From the NCBI GenBank assembly GCA_039638595.1, contig JBDIWM010000008.1, positions 1-53,312 on the forward strand: a stretch of DNA of 53,312 nucleotides, written 5' to 3'. The DNA is from Atribacterota bacterium (lineage in GTDB: Bacteria; Atribacterota; Atribacteria; Atribacterales; Caldatribacteriaceae). A program made the position numbers and the translations under genes. Of the stretch, positions 40,542 through 51,300 are shown one piece after another. Positions within the stretch are counted from its first letter, which is position 1. Each line of letters starts with the position of its first letter. Under the pieces are notes generated by a model. The model did no database searches. It saw nothing but the letters and a program-made list of their open reading frames with translations, and was not told the origin of the DNA.

Positions 40542-41542
40542 TGGCGAGAGGCTTGAGGGCTTTTTTTCGGAAGCGAGCTTCCATTGAGCAGGCTTATATT
40601 CTTTTACTCCTGATTGTGGCGATTTCGGTGGTCACCACCATTGTGAACCGACGCTTTGTCAATCCGACCAACATTATCAATATCTTTCAACAGATTGCAG
40701 TCTTAGGTATTGTGGCAAGTGGCGTAGGTATGCTTCTTGTTTCAGGGCATGTGGATATTTCGGTTGGTTCCCAGGTATCGCTTCTGGGGGTTATTTTTGC
40801 CATGCTCATTCAAAGAATCCTCGGTCTTCCGGAAGGGAATGTGGCACCCTGGCGCCAAACTTTTGTGTATCCGATTGCTTTTGTGGTAACTTTTGGCATT
40901 GGAGCTCTGGTCGGTTTCGCGAATGGGGTAACGGTAGTTAAGTCCAGAGCCAATTCGTTCATTATCTCTTTGGGTTTTATGTCGGCCTACCATGGCTTGG
41001 CGCTCCTGGTTACTGGAGGTGCATCCTACATGCTTTTCGGGCGATTTGAAACCCTGGGAAGAGGCCGTCTTTTCCATTATCTTCCCATTTCGATTCTCTT
41101 TTTCCTGGGGGTGGTCTTTCTTTCTTACCTGATTTTGAAATATTTCCGGTATGGACGGTTTCTCTACGCCATTGGAAGCAATCGCCGGGCGGCGCACGTT
41201 TCGGGAATCAATACCGACCGGGTGGTGATTCGAGCGTATACCGTGGTGGGAATACTGAACGCTCTGGCGGCCATCATTCTCATTTCTCGGGTGGGCTCAG
41301 CGCTGGCTACAACCGGTGATGCCTATGCTCTGGATGCACTGGCTTCAGTCATTGTGGGAGGGGTAGCACTCTCGGGTGGTAAAGGTGGAGCGCTCAACAT
41401 TTTTCTGGGGGTGGTGCTGATCGGGTTAATCGGAAATGCCCTCATTATCATGAACGTCAACCCCTATGCCCGGGATTTGGTGATTGGACTGATTATTATT
41501 GCTGCAGTAACACTCAGTCAACTTTCTGAGAGCCGATCATAG
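40541..41542 (+). CDS. Sugar ABC transporter permease (third CUT2 system)
   Basis: 333 residues. The ATG shares one base with the ATPase stop (TGATG), with GGAGG upstream; GTG 40538 is an alternative. Hydrophobic RbsC-like protein with a GHVDISVG early motif, IGSNRRAAHVSGI, and a late IVGGVALSGGKGG ATPase-contact loop. Completes the transporter of the amino-sugar operon. Confidence 0.9.
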   Translation: MARGLRAFFRKRASIEQAYILLLLIVAISVVTTIVNRRFVNPTNIINIFQQIAVLGIVASGVGMLLVSGHVDISVGSQVSLLGVIFAMLIQRILGLPEGNVAPWRQTFVYPIAFVVTFGIGALVGFANGVTVVKSRANSFIISLGFMSAYHGLALLVTGGASYMLFGRFETLGRGRLFHYLPISILFFLGVVFLSYLILKYFRYGRFLYAIGSNRRAAHVSGINTDRVVIRAYTVVGILNALAAIILISRVGSALATTGDAYALDALASVIVGGVALSGGKGGALNIFLGVVLIGLIGNALIIMNVNPYARDLVIGLIIIAAVTLSQLSESRS

Positions 41543-41556
41543 AGGGAGGGATTGAG

Positions 41557-42519
41557 ATGGGAAAGATTAATCTTTTGAATACCATTCGGGGGTCTTTATT
41601 TGAAGGATTTTTTCCGGAAGCGTGGGATTTAGAACGGATGGACTGGTGTTGTAGCCAGCCACCGGAGGCGGTGTACCAGAGAGAACCCTGGTGGCATGAG
41701 CGGTTTCAGCCGGTTGGTTGCCCAACCCTCGAAGACTTCAATACCCTTATGGGACACGAAATTGCCTACCAGATCAAACTTACCAAAGACGAGGGGCGGG
41801 ATTGTATTCTCATTCTCTCGGTCGGTCCCATGGGGATGTATCGCTGGGCGGTGGAATTTCTAAAAAGATGGGGGGTTGATTGTCAGCACGTCCATGGGTT
41901 CAACATGGATGAGTGGTGTGATACCGAGGGAAACACTTTACCGGCAAGCGACCCGGGAGCGTTTCGCAATGCTATGGAGTCGTCGCTCTATGGCCCCTTG
42001 GGAGAATTGACCGTTCCTGAAAAACAGAGACATTTTGCCACCCGGGAAGAACTCCCCACCTATGCGGAGCGCATTGGAGCATTACGTGCCAAGGGAGCAA
42101 AGTTTATACTCATCTATGGCATTGGCTGGGTTTTTCATATCGCTTTTTGGGAGCCCCATTTTGCGGCGGATTACGCCAGCATGGAGGAGTGGTTGAAACC
42201 CACCCACCGGGTGGCTGCGAAACTCCATCCTCTGACGATTATTCAGAATTCCATTACCAGCTTCCGGAGTCGTATTACCCTGGTGCCGGCAAGGGCTAAT
42301 ACCATTGGACCGGGAATCTTTATGCAGGCTGACTATACCATTGGGGGAGTTGATGGGTATTTACCCTGTCGCCGAATGATGTATCAGGCCCATGCCCTGT
42401 GGGTGACGTTAAAATACGGGCCAGATATGTGGGTTCCCTCTTCAGTGATGCCGCAATTGCCGGGAAAACTCTTTTTCGTGGCACCGCTGGCTGGGCCACT
42501 GGAACCCGAGGTTAACTGA
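41557..42519 (+). CDS. NagB-like protein lacking a canonical catalytic Asp
   Basis: 320 residues, related to glucosamine-6-phosphate deaminase/isomerase. HGFNMDEWCD corresponds to NagB FNMDEY (catalytic Asp). In the second active-site loop NagB has GIGxDGHIAFNEP, while here it reads GIGWVFHIAFWEPH: the general-base Asp is replaced (V), while His and Glu remain. The protein is longer than NagB (about 265) with an N-terminal extension including DWCCSQPPEAVY. It precedes nagA by two bases. It probably isomerises or deaminates a different amino-sugar derivative. Confidence 0.75.
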   Translation: MGKINLLNTIRGSLFEGFFPEAWDLERMDWCCSQPPEAVYQREPWWHERFQPVGCPTLEDFNTLMGHEIAYQIKLTKDEGRDCILILSVGPMGMYRWAVEFLKRWGVDCQHVHGFNMDEWCDTEGNTLPASDPGAFRNAMESSLYGPLGELTVPEKQRHFATREELPTYAERIGALRAKGAKFILIYGIGWVFHIAFWEPHFAADYASMEEWLKPTHRVAAKLHPLTIIQNSITSFRSRITLVPARANTIGPGIFMQADYTIGGVDGYLPCRRMMYQAHALWVTLKYGPDMWVPSSVMPQLPGKLFFVAPLAGPLEPEVN

Positions 42520-42521
42520 CC

Positions 42522-43724
42522 ATGTGGGATTATTTACTCTATGGAGGAAAAGTGATCACCGAAAATGAAGTCCTCCCCAGAGGATATGTGGCCATTTGTG
42601 AGGGTCGGATTGTTTCTCTGGGGGAGAACTGGAATGAGGTCAAGGCAAAGAACTGTTTGGATGTTTCGGGTTTCATTGTGAGCCCCGGCTTCATTGACAT
42701 GCACACCCACGGTATTTTTGATGTCGACTTTGTGGAGGGAGATGTAGAGCGTATTGCTTCAGGTCTTTCTCACTATCTCTCCTTCGGTGTTACCAAGGTG
42801 GTGGCCTCGACCATCTCCCGGCCCCTTCCAGAAACAGTGGAACAGATTCAACGCTTGCGGCAGGTGAAGGAGAGTAATTATGGTCGAATTCTCCATGGTG
42901 TGCATCTTGAGGGACCGTGGCTTTCACCCCGATGTCGAGGTGGTCATCCTCTCCAGTACCTCCGTGTGCCCAGTAAAGAGGATGTAGCCTTTGTACTGGG
43001 GGAAGTGGGCGATGTGCTGGTAACGGTGACCTTTGCGCCAGAGCTTCCCAATGCGGTGTGGCTTGCAGAGACGCTTACTTACCGGGGGATTATTCCGGTC
43101 ATCGGGCACACCGAAGCAAGTTATGAGGAGGCTGAACGGGTTATTCGGGCTGGAGCGCGCCATGTGACCCACATGTACGATGGAACCTTGGGATATCGGG
43201 AAAATCCCCAGGAAGCGCTGGTGATGCTTCCCGGTGTCGAAACAGCAGTGCTCTTTTATGACACGGTGAGTGTTGAACTCATTGGATGTCCTGTGCATGT
43301 TCCACCTCCCTTTTTTAAGTTCATTCACAAGGTAAAACCCAAGGGGAAGAAAGTGCTTGTTACCGATTCGCTGGTAGGGACGGGTATGCCTGAGGGAACG
43401 GTCCTCACTTACCGGGATGGTCGAAAGGTGCGGGTGGCGGAGAACGTAATCCGGATGATTGATGAGGATCCGGCTATTGACGGTAATTTAACTGGGAGCG
43501 GGGTTACCATGAATGTGGCACTGCGGAGATTGAAAGAGTATACAGGGATTCCGCTCGAAGAAGCCATTGCCTGGGGCGCCATCAACCCGGCTTCGGTTCT
43601 TGGTATTGATAAAGAGGTCGGAAGCATTGCGGTGGGGAAGCAGGCGGACCTGGTGGTCATCGATGAAAATTTTGAAGCGCAGTACACCTTTTTGGCCGGA
43701 GACCTGGTTTTTCGGAAATCGTAA
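42522..43724 (+). CDS. nagA: N-acetylglucosamine-6-phosphate deacetylase
   Basis: 400 residues, amidohydrolase fold. FIDMHTHGIFDVDF (HxH metal site, about 63-70), HLEGPWLSP (Glu), IGHTEASYEEA and HVTHMYDG (His ligands) and the general acid/base VTDSLVGTG are all in place. The overall order is that of NagA. It removes the acetyl group from an N-acetylamino-sugar 6-phosphate. The operon has no obvious kinase, so the sugar may be phosphorylated by a gene elsewhere. Confidence 0.9.
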   Translation: MWDYLLYGGKVITENEVLPRGYVAICEGRIVSLGENWNEVKAKNCLDVSGFIVSPGFIDMHTHGIFDVDFVEGDVERIASGLSHYLSFGVTKVVASTISRPLPETVEQIQRLRQVKESNYGRILHGVHLEGPWLSPRCRGGHPLQYLRVPSKEDVAFVLGEVGDVLVTVTFAPELPNAVWLAETLTYRGIIPVIGHTEASYEEAERVIRAGARHVTHMYDGTLGYRENPQEALVMLPGVETAVLFYDTVSVELIGCPVHVPPPFFKFIHKVKPKGKKVLVTDSLVGTGMPEGTVLTYRDGRKVRVAENVIRMIDEDPAIDGNLTGSGVTMNVALRRLKEYTGIPLEEAIAWGAINPASVLGIDKEVGSIAVGKQADLVVIDENFEAQYTFLAGDLVFRKS

Positions 43725-43738
43725 AAGGAGGGAATACT

Positions 43739-45883
43739 ATGTCTTCGTTCACACATCTTTTTGAACCGATTTGGATTGGCAATGTGGAAATTCCCAATCG
43801 TATTTGCCACGTGCCAACCGATATCAGCTCCGCTCATGCCGATGGCTCAGTGAGCGCTCGGGATATTCATCACCATGCTACCATCGCCAAAGGGGGAACC
43901 GGTTTTATCATCGTGGGGGCAACTTCCCCTCAGGGGAATACCGGTCGCTCTACGGTGACATGCCTTGTGGCTGATGGGGATGAATACATTCCGGGATTAG
44001 CACGTTTGGCGGAAGCTATGCACCGCTACGGAGCAAAATGTGCGGTGCAACTGCAGCATCCCGGTCGACAGGCAGCGTTGCCCCGTTCGGGGAAATTTGC
44101 TTCCACCGATATGGTGGTGAATTTGCCCTGGTCACAGAGCCGTCCTATCCTCTATGCCAGTGAGGAGGAGAGTGTAACCCGTAAATCGGTTCACGTTCTG
44201 ACCACCGATGAAATCATTGTTTTGATTGACCTTTTTGCGGAGGCGTCCTGGCGGGTAAAACAGGCTGGTTTTGATGCCGTGGAACTCCATGCCGCACACG
44301 GGTATCTCATTTCGGAGTTTATGAGCCCTTATTTGAATCGTCGCACTGACCGATTTGGGGGAAGCTTTGATAATCGGATGCGTTTCCCCCTGGCTATCAT
44401 CGAGGCCATTCAAAAAAAGTGTGGGCGGGATTTTCCGGTGCTTGTACGCTATTCGGTGGATGAATGGGTGCCGGGAGGGAGGGAGTTGCCGGAGTCCATT
44501 CAGGTAGCGAAGGTTTTTGAAGAAGCTGGGGTGGCGGCACTGGATCTCAGTCAGTGCATTCAGGAAAGTCCCGGGGCAGGGTTTGACCCCATGTACTATG
44601 AAGAAGGATGGACGATATACGCTTCAGAAGCCATTAAGAAGGAAGTGAAAATTCCGGTCATTAACAGCCATTCTCTACGTAATCCGGAGTACTGTGAGAA
44701 GATCCTTGCTGAAGGGAAGACCGACATGGTGGGCCTTTCGCGGCAACTCCTGGCTGATCCTTACTGGCCGATTAAGGCTAAATACGGCCAGGTGAGATCA
44801 ATTCGCCGTTGCATTTCCTGCCTCACGGGATGCTGGCAGGAATCACTCATGGCGAAAAAGGAAATTGCTTGTGCCATCAACCCTGCTTGTGGTAATGCTG
44901 CTTTTGAAATCCGCGATCGAGTGACGCAACCTCTGCGTGTTGCGGTCGTGGGAGGGGGACCGGCAGGAATGGAAGCAGCCAGACACGCTGCAGAGAGAGG
45001 ACACCAGGTTACCCTTTACGAAAAGACCGGGGAACTCGGGGGTGCAATTTTGGGATGTTGTCTGACGCCGGGGAAGGAGAAAATGAAGTGGTACGCCGAC
45101 TGGATTCGAAACGAAATCAATCGGCTTGATATTGACCTGCGACTTCGATGTGCGCCTTCCTGGGAGGAACTCGCCCAGTACGATGCGGTCATCAATGCCA
45201 CCGGAGCACATTCCTACGTTCCTCGGGTAGCGGGAATGGTAGAACGAGTGATTCCCTTTGAGGCAATTCTTGCTTGTCCAAAAGTTTCCTGCGAATTTCA
45301 TCCCAAAGACGGAAGAAAACCCCAAAAAATCGAAGGAGAACGGGTCATTGTCTGGGGAGACCACTATCCGGCAGCAGACACTGCAGCATTTCTGGCTTCT
45401 ATTGGGAAAGCGGTCACCATTGTTACACCGTATAAAGAATTTGGGTCTACGATTGAGGTCATCCACATGTACGTTTTACGAAAGCGATTCCAGCAGAAGG
45501 ACGCTGAAGCCCTTCATTCCAAACCCTTCCGGTACCCGGTGACGGTATTTCCAAACAGTATACTTTTGGAAATCGGGGATGGTACAGTAACGCTCCTGCG
45601 TAATGGTGAATTTTGGTCCCTTCCGTATGATGCCATCGTGACCTGCTTTACTCGGCCTGACGCAGAGATCTTTACCCAACTGAGAAATCATGGGGTTCCG
45701 GTGGTCAGTGTGGGTGATGCCGTAAAACCCCGTAACCTCCACGCTGCAGTGAAAGAGGGTGCCTGGGCGGGGTTAACTGTGGAAAAGGGACGGTTATATA
45801 ATCCTAATGGTGCTTTCGTCAACGATTTGCCGTTAGATGTCGAAAGTCAAATTCTGGGCCTGGGAGAGAAAGAGGAGGGATAA
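43739..45883 (+). CDS. Old-Yellow-Enzyme-type Fe-S flavoprotein (second copy)
   Basis: 714 residues with the same three parts as the protein at 10520-12457: FMN barrel (ELHAAHGYLISEF, FDNRMRF), a 4Fe-4S site (CISCLTGC plus a cysteine in IACAINP, about 360-380) and a FAD/NAD(P) part (VVGGGPAGMEA). The second Rossmann motif (VIVWGDHYPAADTAAF) lacks the usual GGG, so nucleotide specificity may differ. Here it lies in an amino-sugar operon between nagA and a Gfo/Idh/MocA dehydrogenase. Its likely role is an oxidation or reduction of the sugar or an attached group. Confidence 0.86.
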   Translation: MSSFTHLFEPIWIGNVEIPNRICHVPTDISSAHADGSVSARDIHHHATIAKGGTGFIIVGATSPQGNTGRSTVTCLVADGDEYIPGLARLAEAMHRYGAKCAVQLQHPGRQAALPRSGKFASTDMVVNLPWSQSRPILYASEEESVTRKSVHVLTTDEIIVLIDLFAEASWRVKQAGFDAVELHAAHGYLISEFMSPYLNRRTDRFGGSFDNRMRFPLAIIEAIQKKCGRDFPVLVRYSVDEWVPGGRELPESIQVAKVFEEAGVAALDLSQCIQESPGAGFDPMYYEEGWTIYASEAIKKEVKIPVINSHSLRNPEYCEKILAEGKTDMVGLSRQLLADPYWPIKAKYGQVRSIRRCISCLTGCWQESLMAKKEIACAINPACGNAAFEIRDRVTQPLRVAVVGGGPAGMEAARHAAERGHQVTLYEKTGELGGAILGCCLTPGKEKMKWYADWIRNEINRLDIDLRLRCAPSWEELAQYDAVINATGAHSYVPRVAGMVERVIPFEAILACPKVSCEFHPKDGRKPQKIEGERVIVWGDHYPAADTAAFLASIGKAVTIVTPYKEFGSTIEVIHMYVLRKRFQQKDAEALHSKPFRYPVTVFPNSILLEIGDGTVTLLRNGEFWSLPYDAIVTCFTRPDAEIFTQLRNHGVPVVSVGDAVKPRNLHAAVKEGAWAGLTVEKGRLYNPNGAFVNDLPLDVESQILGLGEKEEG

Positions 45884-45885
45884 GC

Positions 45886-46953
45886 ATGGTATTACGAACG
45901 CTGGTAGTTGGTGTTGGGGGGATGGGAGCATCACATGCTAAGGCGTATGCCCTTTTGCCTTATTTTGAGATCGTAGGGTTCGTAGTGGCCAAAAACGTGG
46001 AACGGGCAAAGAAGCTTGCGCAGGAACTTGACCTTTCGGTACCGGTTTTCACCGATTACTATGAAGCAATGCGTGTTACCAACCCTCAAGTGGTCTCCAT
46101 CAATACCTATGTGGATACCCATGCTGAGTACGCCATTTATGCCATGCAGAAAGGGGCTCATGTTTTCCTGGAGAAACCCATTGCGCAAACCGTTGCGGAG
46201 GGAAAACGAGTGGTACAAGTTGCCCAAGAGACAAAGCGAAAGCTCGTGGTTGGCTATATTCTGCGACATCACCCGGCCTGGCAGAGGTTTGTCGATTATG
46301 CCTGGAAGATGGGGAAGCCTCTGGTTATGCGGATGAACCTGAATCAACAGAGTTTCGGTCGCGAATGGATGGTACACAAGGAATTCATCCGGCGTATGCC
46401 TCCCCTTGTGGACTGTGGTATCCACTATGTGGATGTTATGTGTCGGATGGTTCAAGCCAAACCCACTCGGGTACATGGGATTGCGGCACGGTTGACGAAT
46501 GAAATTCCTCCAGATACCCACAACTACGGGGCACTCCAGATCGTCTTTGAAGATGGCTCGGTGGGGTGGTACGAAGTGGGTTGGGGTCCAATGATAAGTA
46601 GAACCGCCTTTTTTGTAAAGGACGTCATTGGACCGAAAGGGTCAGTCAGTATCGGTAAAGATGTGAGCGCTGTTGACCCTTCCGATGTATCCCAGCACAC
46701 CGCGGTGAATACATTGGTTGTTCACTGGAGTGATACCGATAGCGAAGGAAAAAGAATGCGTGAAGATGAGTATATCGAGATTTCCGATGAACCGAGTCAT
46801 GAGGAATTGTGTCAACGTGAACAGGAGTACCTCTATCAGGCGATTGTTGAAGACCTCGACCTCTCGCAGGAGCTTAAGGATGCGGTGGAAAGTCTTCGGA
46901 TTTGTTTTGGGGCAGTGGAGTCCTATTTAACAGGGCATGCCGTTTCGCTATGA
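45886..46953 (+). CDS. Gfo/Idh/MocA-family dehydrogenase
   Basis: 355 residues. N-terminal Rossmann motif VGVGGMGASHAKAY, then the EKP signature (FLEKPIAQT, near residue 97) and a C-terminal alpha/beta domain with VDCGIHYVDVMCRM for the catalytic Asp/His. It oxidises or reduces a sugar or inositol-like compound with NAD(P). It starts two bases after the flavoprotein stop. Confidence 0.87.
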   Translation: MVLRTLVVGVGGMGASHAKAYALLPYFEIVGFVVAKNVERAKKLAQELDLSVPVFTDYYEAMRVTNPQVVSINTYVDTHAEYAIYAMQKGAHVFLEKPIAQTVAEGKRVVQVAQETKRKLVVGYILRHHPAWQRFVDYAWKMGKPLVMRMNLNQQSFGREWMVHKEFIRRMPPLVDCGIHYVDVMCRMVQAKPTRVHGIAARLTNEIPPDTHNYGALQIVFEDGSVGWYEVGWGPMISRTAFFVKDVIGPKGSVSIGKDVSAVDPSDVSQHTAVNTLVVHWSDTDSEGKRMREDEYIEISDEPSHEELCQREQEYLYQAIVEDLDLSQELKDAVESLRICFGAVESYLTGHAVSL

Positions 46954-46963
46954 GGAGGATACA

Positions 46964-48346
46964 ATGATGACGCCGAGGTTTGGATTTATTGTTTTTGGGG
47001 TTCACAAGGATGGGTTACGGGATCCTCTGGGAAAACCATTTATCGATGAAGCCATCATTGCTTTTGCTAAGGAAGCGCTATGGAGAAGTGGCATAGAACT
47101 TGTAGAACATAAGGTGGTGGTGGCCACCAAAGAGGAAGCTCGGGTGGCGCTGCGGAGCATGAAACATGAAGAAGACATCGATGGAGTCATACTCTTTTCC
47201 GGTACCTGGGTGTGGGCAGCGCATTTGGTGGGAGCAGTGCGAGACTATGCCCTCACTGGGAAGGGAATTCTTCTCTGGACCCATCCTGGTTCTCAAGGGT
47301 GGCGTACGGTAGGGGGTTTGGTGATGCATGGGGCGATGCTTGAAGTGGGTATTCCTCATAAATTCGTGTACGGGGCTGCTGACGACCGGAATACCATGGC
47401 CCAAATCCTAAGTTATTGTCAGGCGGCGCACCTCAAAAACGTCCTCAATCTTTCTACCATCGGTACCTTTGGAGGAAGGGGGATGGGGCAGACGGTGGGG
47501 GTAGCAGACCCTTCCCAGTGGATGCGGGTATTTGGAGTGGACATCGATAGTCGAGATACAGTGGAGCTCATCCGGGAAGCTGAAGCCGTGAAGCAGGAAG
47601 AACTTGAAGCCCTCAAACTGCGCGTTCAGAGTTTATTCGGGACATTCCCGGAAATGAATCGTCCTAATGAGCGTTCGCTACGGCTTTATCTTGCGATCAA
47701 AAAAATCGTAGAGCGAGAGAAATGGCATTTTTACACTATCCAGTCTTTTCCCGGTTTGGGAGATGTTTATGCTACCACTTGCTTTGCTCAATCTATGATG
47801 CTTGAAGATGGAGTGCCCACCTCCACTCTTGGTGATTTCAACACCGCCCTCACCACTTTTCTTTTGACCAAATTGAGCCGAGAACGGGTGTACTATGGGG
47901 ACCTTCAGCATATTGATATAATCAAGAAGGAGTTGAAAATCATCGGTGACGGAGCGATACCTCCTTCTTTGGCGGGAAAGGTTGGTCCGGCGGGGTTCAG
48001 TCAGCATGGGATTCCCACTGAAGGAAGTGCTGGGGGTTTAGCGGTACAGGCGATTTGCAAAGTGGGCGAGGGGGTTTTGGCACGTCTGGGGCGAATCTCG
48101 GGGGCATTCGTCATGGTACTGGCTCGGGTCTCGATTTTTGAACCGTCGCCAGAAGAGGTGTCAGAGAGGCTTCGAGAGTGTGGGATTCCTTTTTGGCCTC
48201 ATGGATTTGTCCGTGTACATGGTGATATGGGACAGCTTCTTGAGTTCTGGACCAATGAGTATGCCTGTTTGGGGTATGGGGAGGAGCTCTATCCAGCTCT
48301 TATGGATTTTTGTAAGATGACCGACATCAGAATCGTGACGGTGTAA
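46964..48346 (+). CDS. L-fucose/L-arabinose isomerase-like protein
   Basis: 460 residues from ATG 46964 behind GAGGAGG; the frame opens at 46937. It resembles FucI/AraA: early Rossmann-like FGFIVFG, then TFGGRGMGQTVGVADPSQWMRVFGVDI, a conserved core region, and QHIDIIKK. It interconverts a ketose and an aldose, or, given its divergence, may act in a different isomerisation. It closes the ROK operon. Confidence 0.78.
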   Translation: MMTPRFGFIVFGVHKDGLRDPLGKPFIDEAIIAFAKEALWRSGIELVEHKVVVATKEEARVALRSMKHEEDIDGVILFSGTWVWAAHLVGAVRDYALTGKGILLWTHPGSQGWRTVGGLVMHGAMLEVGIPHKFVYGAADDRNTMAQILSYCQAAHLKNVLNLSTIGTFGGRGMGQTVGVADPSQWMRVFGVDIDSRDTVELIREAEAVKQEELEALKLRVQSLFGTFPEMNRPNERSLRLYLAIKKIVEREKWHFYTIQSFPGLGDVYATTCFAQSMMLEDGVPTSTLGDFNTALTTFLLTKLSRERVYYGDLQHIDIIKKELKIIGDGAIPPSLAGKVGPAGFSQHGIPTEGSAGGLAVQAICKVGEGVLARLGRISGAFVMVLARVSIFEPSPEEVSERLRECGIPFWPHGFVRVHGDMGQLLEFWTNEYACLGYGEELYPALMDFCKMTDIRIVTV

Positions 48347-48360
48347 AGCTTTTGGGGATT

Positions 48361-51300
48361 CTATGAACTTCCTAAAAGGCATACGTTGGTGAGAATGCCC
48401 CCGGCCTGGATGATGGTACGAAGGAGCGGTTCGTAGACGTCTAAGGCGGCGTTTGTGTCGGTAACCGGGTCATGAAGGAGAATACTCAGGAGTTCGTCTC
48501 CCCGGTAGAGGGGATGGCCGTTTTTTCGCCAGTCTTTGACATTGATTGTAGCCAGAGAAAAGAGGATAGCCAGGGGGTGATCAGGCATTCCCGGTTCATA
48601 ATCAGCGATACCAAATTCTCCGTAATTGATGCTGTGCACTTGAGGGTCATTGCTTAACGGGTTATTGCCAAAGGTTAGGGTTTTGAGCGCGCTAAGCTTT
48701 TGCGCACAGCTATACGGGTCATTGGCTTCAAAAGAAGCATTGATTTCTTCTGCAAGTTCTTTTCCTTTCTCAAGGAGGGCAGCAATTTGGGCAAGTACTT
48801 TGTCATTTGCGCCCAGTTCCTTAAGAAGTACCACCTTGTACGCTTGGGCTACTGAAGCCTGCACCACTCCCGGAAGTTGCAGTGCCCAGTTGAGGGCGTC
48901 ATAAAGGTATTCGAAAAGGTCAACGGCACTTGAGACGAGTTCCAGGCTAAATCCAAACCTCTGGATAAAGAGGGTTTTCTGGTTTTCGAGGTACGTTCTG
49001 GTAAATTCACAGAAGGAGTCCTCGAGATAGCTGTCGGGGCTGGCACCAAAGATAGAAAAGGCATCCACTCCGTAGTTGATGACTGGTAAAGCAGCGTTGG
49101 CCACATTAGGGCTGAGCCCAGCCAAATAGTTTTTGACCGTGGTCCCGCACGAGAAGACTTCGGTTTTTCCCTTAAGGGAGTACAGTATCGAGGTCTTCAA
49201 TGCGACGTTTTGGTAATTGGCCCAGTTTGGAGGGAAAATCCACACCGTTTTTTCTCTGGTCTCCTGACCCTTCCTGGTTCTTATGAGGAATCGTTCCGCG
49301 TGGTTGAGAGCGGTGGTGTCAAAGGGTACGCCCCATTCATTTTTGGGAAGACACGGAGGTACTCGCTTTGCCCAGCGGGAGGCACTGGCATACTGCTTCC
49401 CCAGGGAACGGCCGTTCTCCCGAAATACTTCCATCTCCCTCGTCCCGTCAAAACAGGTAAAGTACAATTGAGTGCATCCCTGTGGGAGGATAAAGACCGT
49501 ATCACTGACCTCAATGAGGTTAAGAGAATTACGGTTTCCTTCGACGAGAATCCCCGCCGGGTATACTTCCTCAAGTGGGGTGAACTCACCATAGGTTTTG
49601 CGGTCTCCTTCGCCGAGGGCTAACCACCGGTTGGGCTGGAATACCCACTCTTTGCCCGAGCAGGTGTCTTTGACTTTAAGGCCCACCACAAACCAGCCCG
49701 GCTTATTCCCCGAGTTATCGTGAAGGAGAACGATGTGGTCGAGATTCTCAATGGCTCTCCCGGTGACAGAAAAGGCATCCCGTTTTCCTCACTCAAAAGG
49801 ATTTCCCATCTGAGAGAGCAGTAGCACCCCTGAACCGTAAACCACTCCTTCTTGCTCTTTTGGTTCGTAGAGGCTCAGAAACACCCGGGCATCGGTTCCA
49901 GCAGCATTAGTATCTCCAGTGAGCACTTCCACCTCATAGGTTGTGGAGTTCTGCCGCACAAAGGCGGGCGGAATGGTCACTCGTTTGCCGCCGATGGTTC
50001 GTTCCTGGTCCATTGCCACTTCTTTGGTGACTTTTGTTTCCCGCAGGCGGTTATCGGTCACGGTCAGGGTGATAGGGAGAACTTGGAGTTGAGAGAATCT
50101 GTAGGTGATTGCTCTCGCCTCGAGGATTACTGAACCAGGCCATGACTATTGGTATTTGACAATGACCCCATCAGGATCAGAGGAAGGGATGCCACAAAAG
50201 CCAGTTTTCTGGAAGGAGTGCATCTCGTCGTCGCAAACGATGAAGTCTGCTTTGGGATGCGCATTCGGTGAAAGCGTCAGGGTAAAGCGAGGTGGGGTGA
50301 ATCTTGCAGGGTCGTTGACTTGCTCAGCGCTATTTGCACTGAACGTGAGGAAAATCTCCCATTCCCCTCCAAGAGACGGAACAATAACCATTTCTTTATA
50401 GAGGCTTCCCAGTCGGGGCTGGAATTCAAAAATCCGCTCACCTCGTTTCCAAACAAGGCGAAGCGGAAGCGCCGCGCTGGGAAAACCTGGGGCCACACCA
50501 CTGATGCGCACCACATGGTCATCACGCTTTTCGAGGGTTAGGTTTTTGGTAATCTCCTTTCCTGAAGGGTCAAAGATGTAAAGACCCCGGATAACTTCAT
50601 CGGTAGGAAGGTACCACCACGGACGTTCGGGATCCTGCTGCATCCAGACTTCAAAAGCGTACGCCGGGCGCACCGCAAGAAACGATTCAAAAGAAGCCTG
50701 AGCCCTGCCGCGGCGGGAGATGGCTTCAAGGAGGAGAGAGACGGGAAGGGTATAGCCACTCCACTGAACCTGGAAATCCTTGGGGAGATACTCGAAAAAG
50801 AGTTTCCCATGGAGCACGTCCTTTTTGGTGATTCGTTCCGGAAACGGGTCACCATGGGTACATTGGAGGTTCTCGGTTTCTAAATTAAAACGCAAATCAT
50901 CGATATCCACCGAGGTTTTGTTCCTGAGGGTCCAGGAGGCTACGAGTACTTTCCCTCGTGGTGGGTCTGGATTGCAAGAGAGAGGGGATTGGGGAAGGGG
51001 ACGACGGTCATGGGGAACGCCTTTCGGGCAGGACCAAGAGAAGCGGTGACGGTGACCGTTCTTGGGGTATCGTTTTGAAGCTCAGGGATGAGCCAGGTGA
51101 AAATGAGTCTTTCTTCCTTTCGGGTAATGGAAACCGCTTCCACACTGAGTGTAAGAAGCTTCTCAAGGGATGGAAGGGTCGTAAAACGGAGGTCGGTGGG
51201 AAAGTCTTCAAAAACTTCGTATAGGCTTTCCCCGTGCGGGGAAACGGAGACGAGTTCCAACGGAAGGGGCCAGCTTTCGCCTAAGACGTCGAAAGCTACC

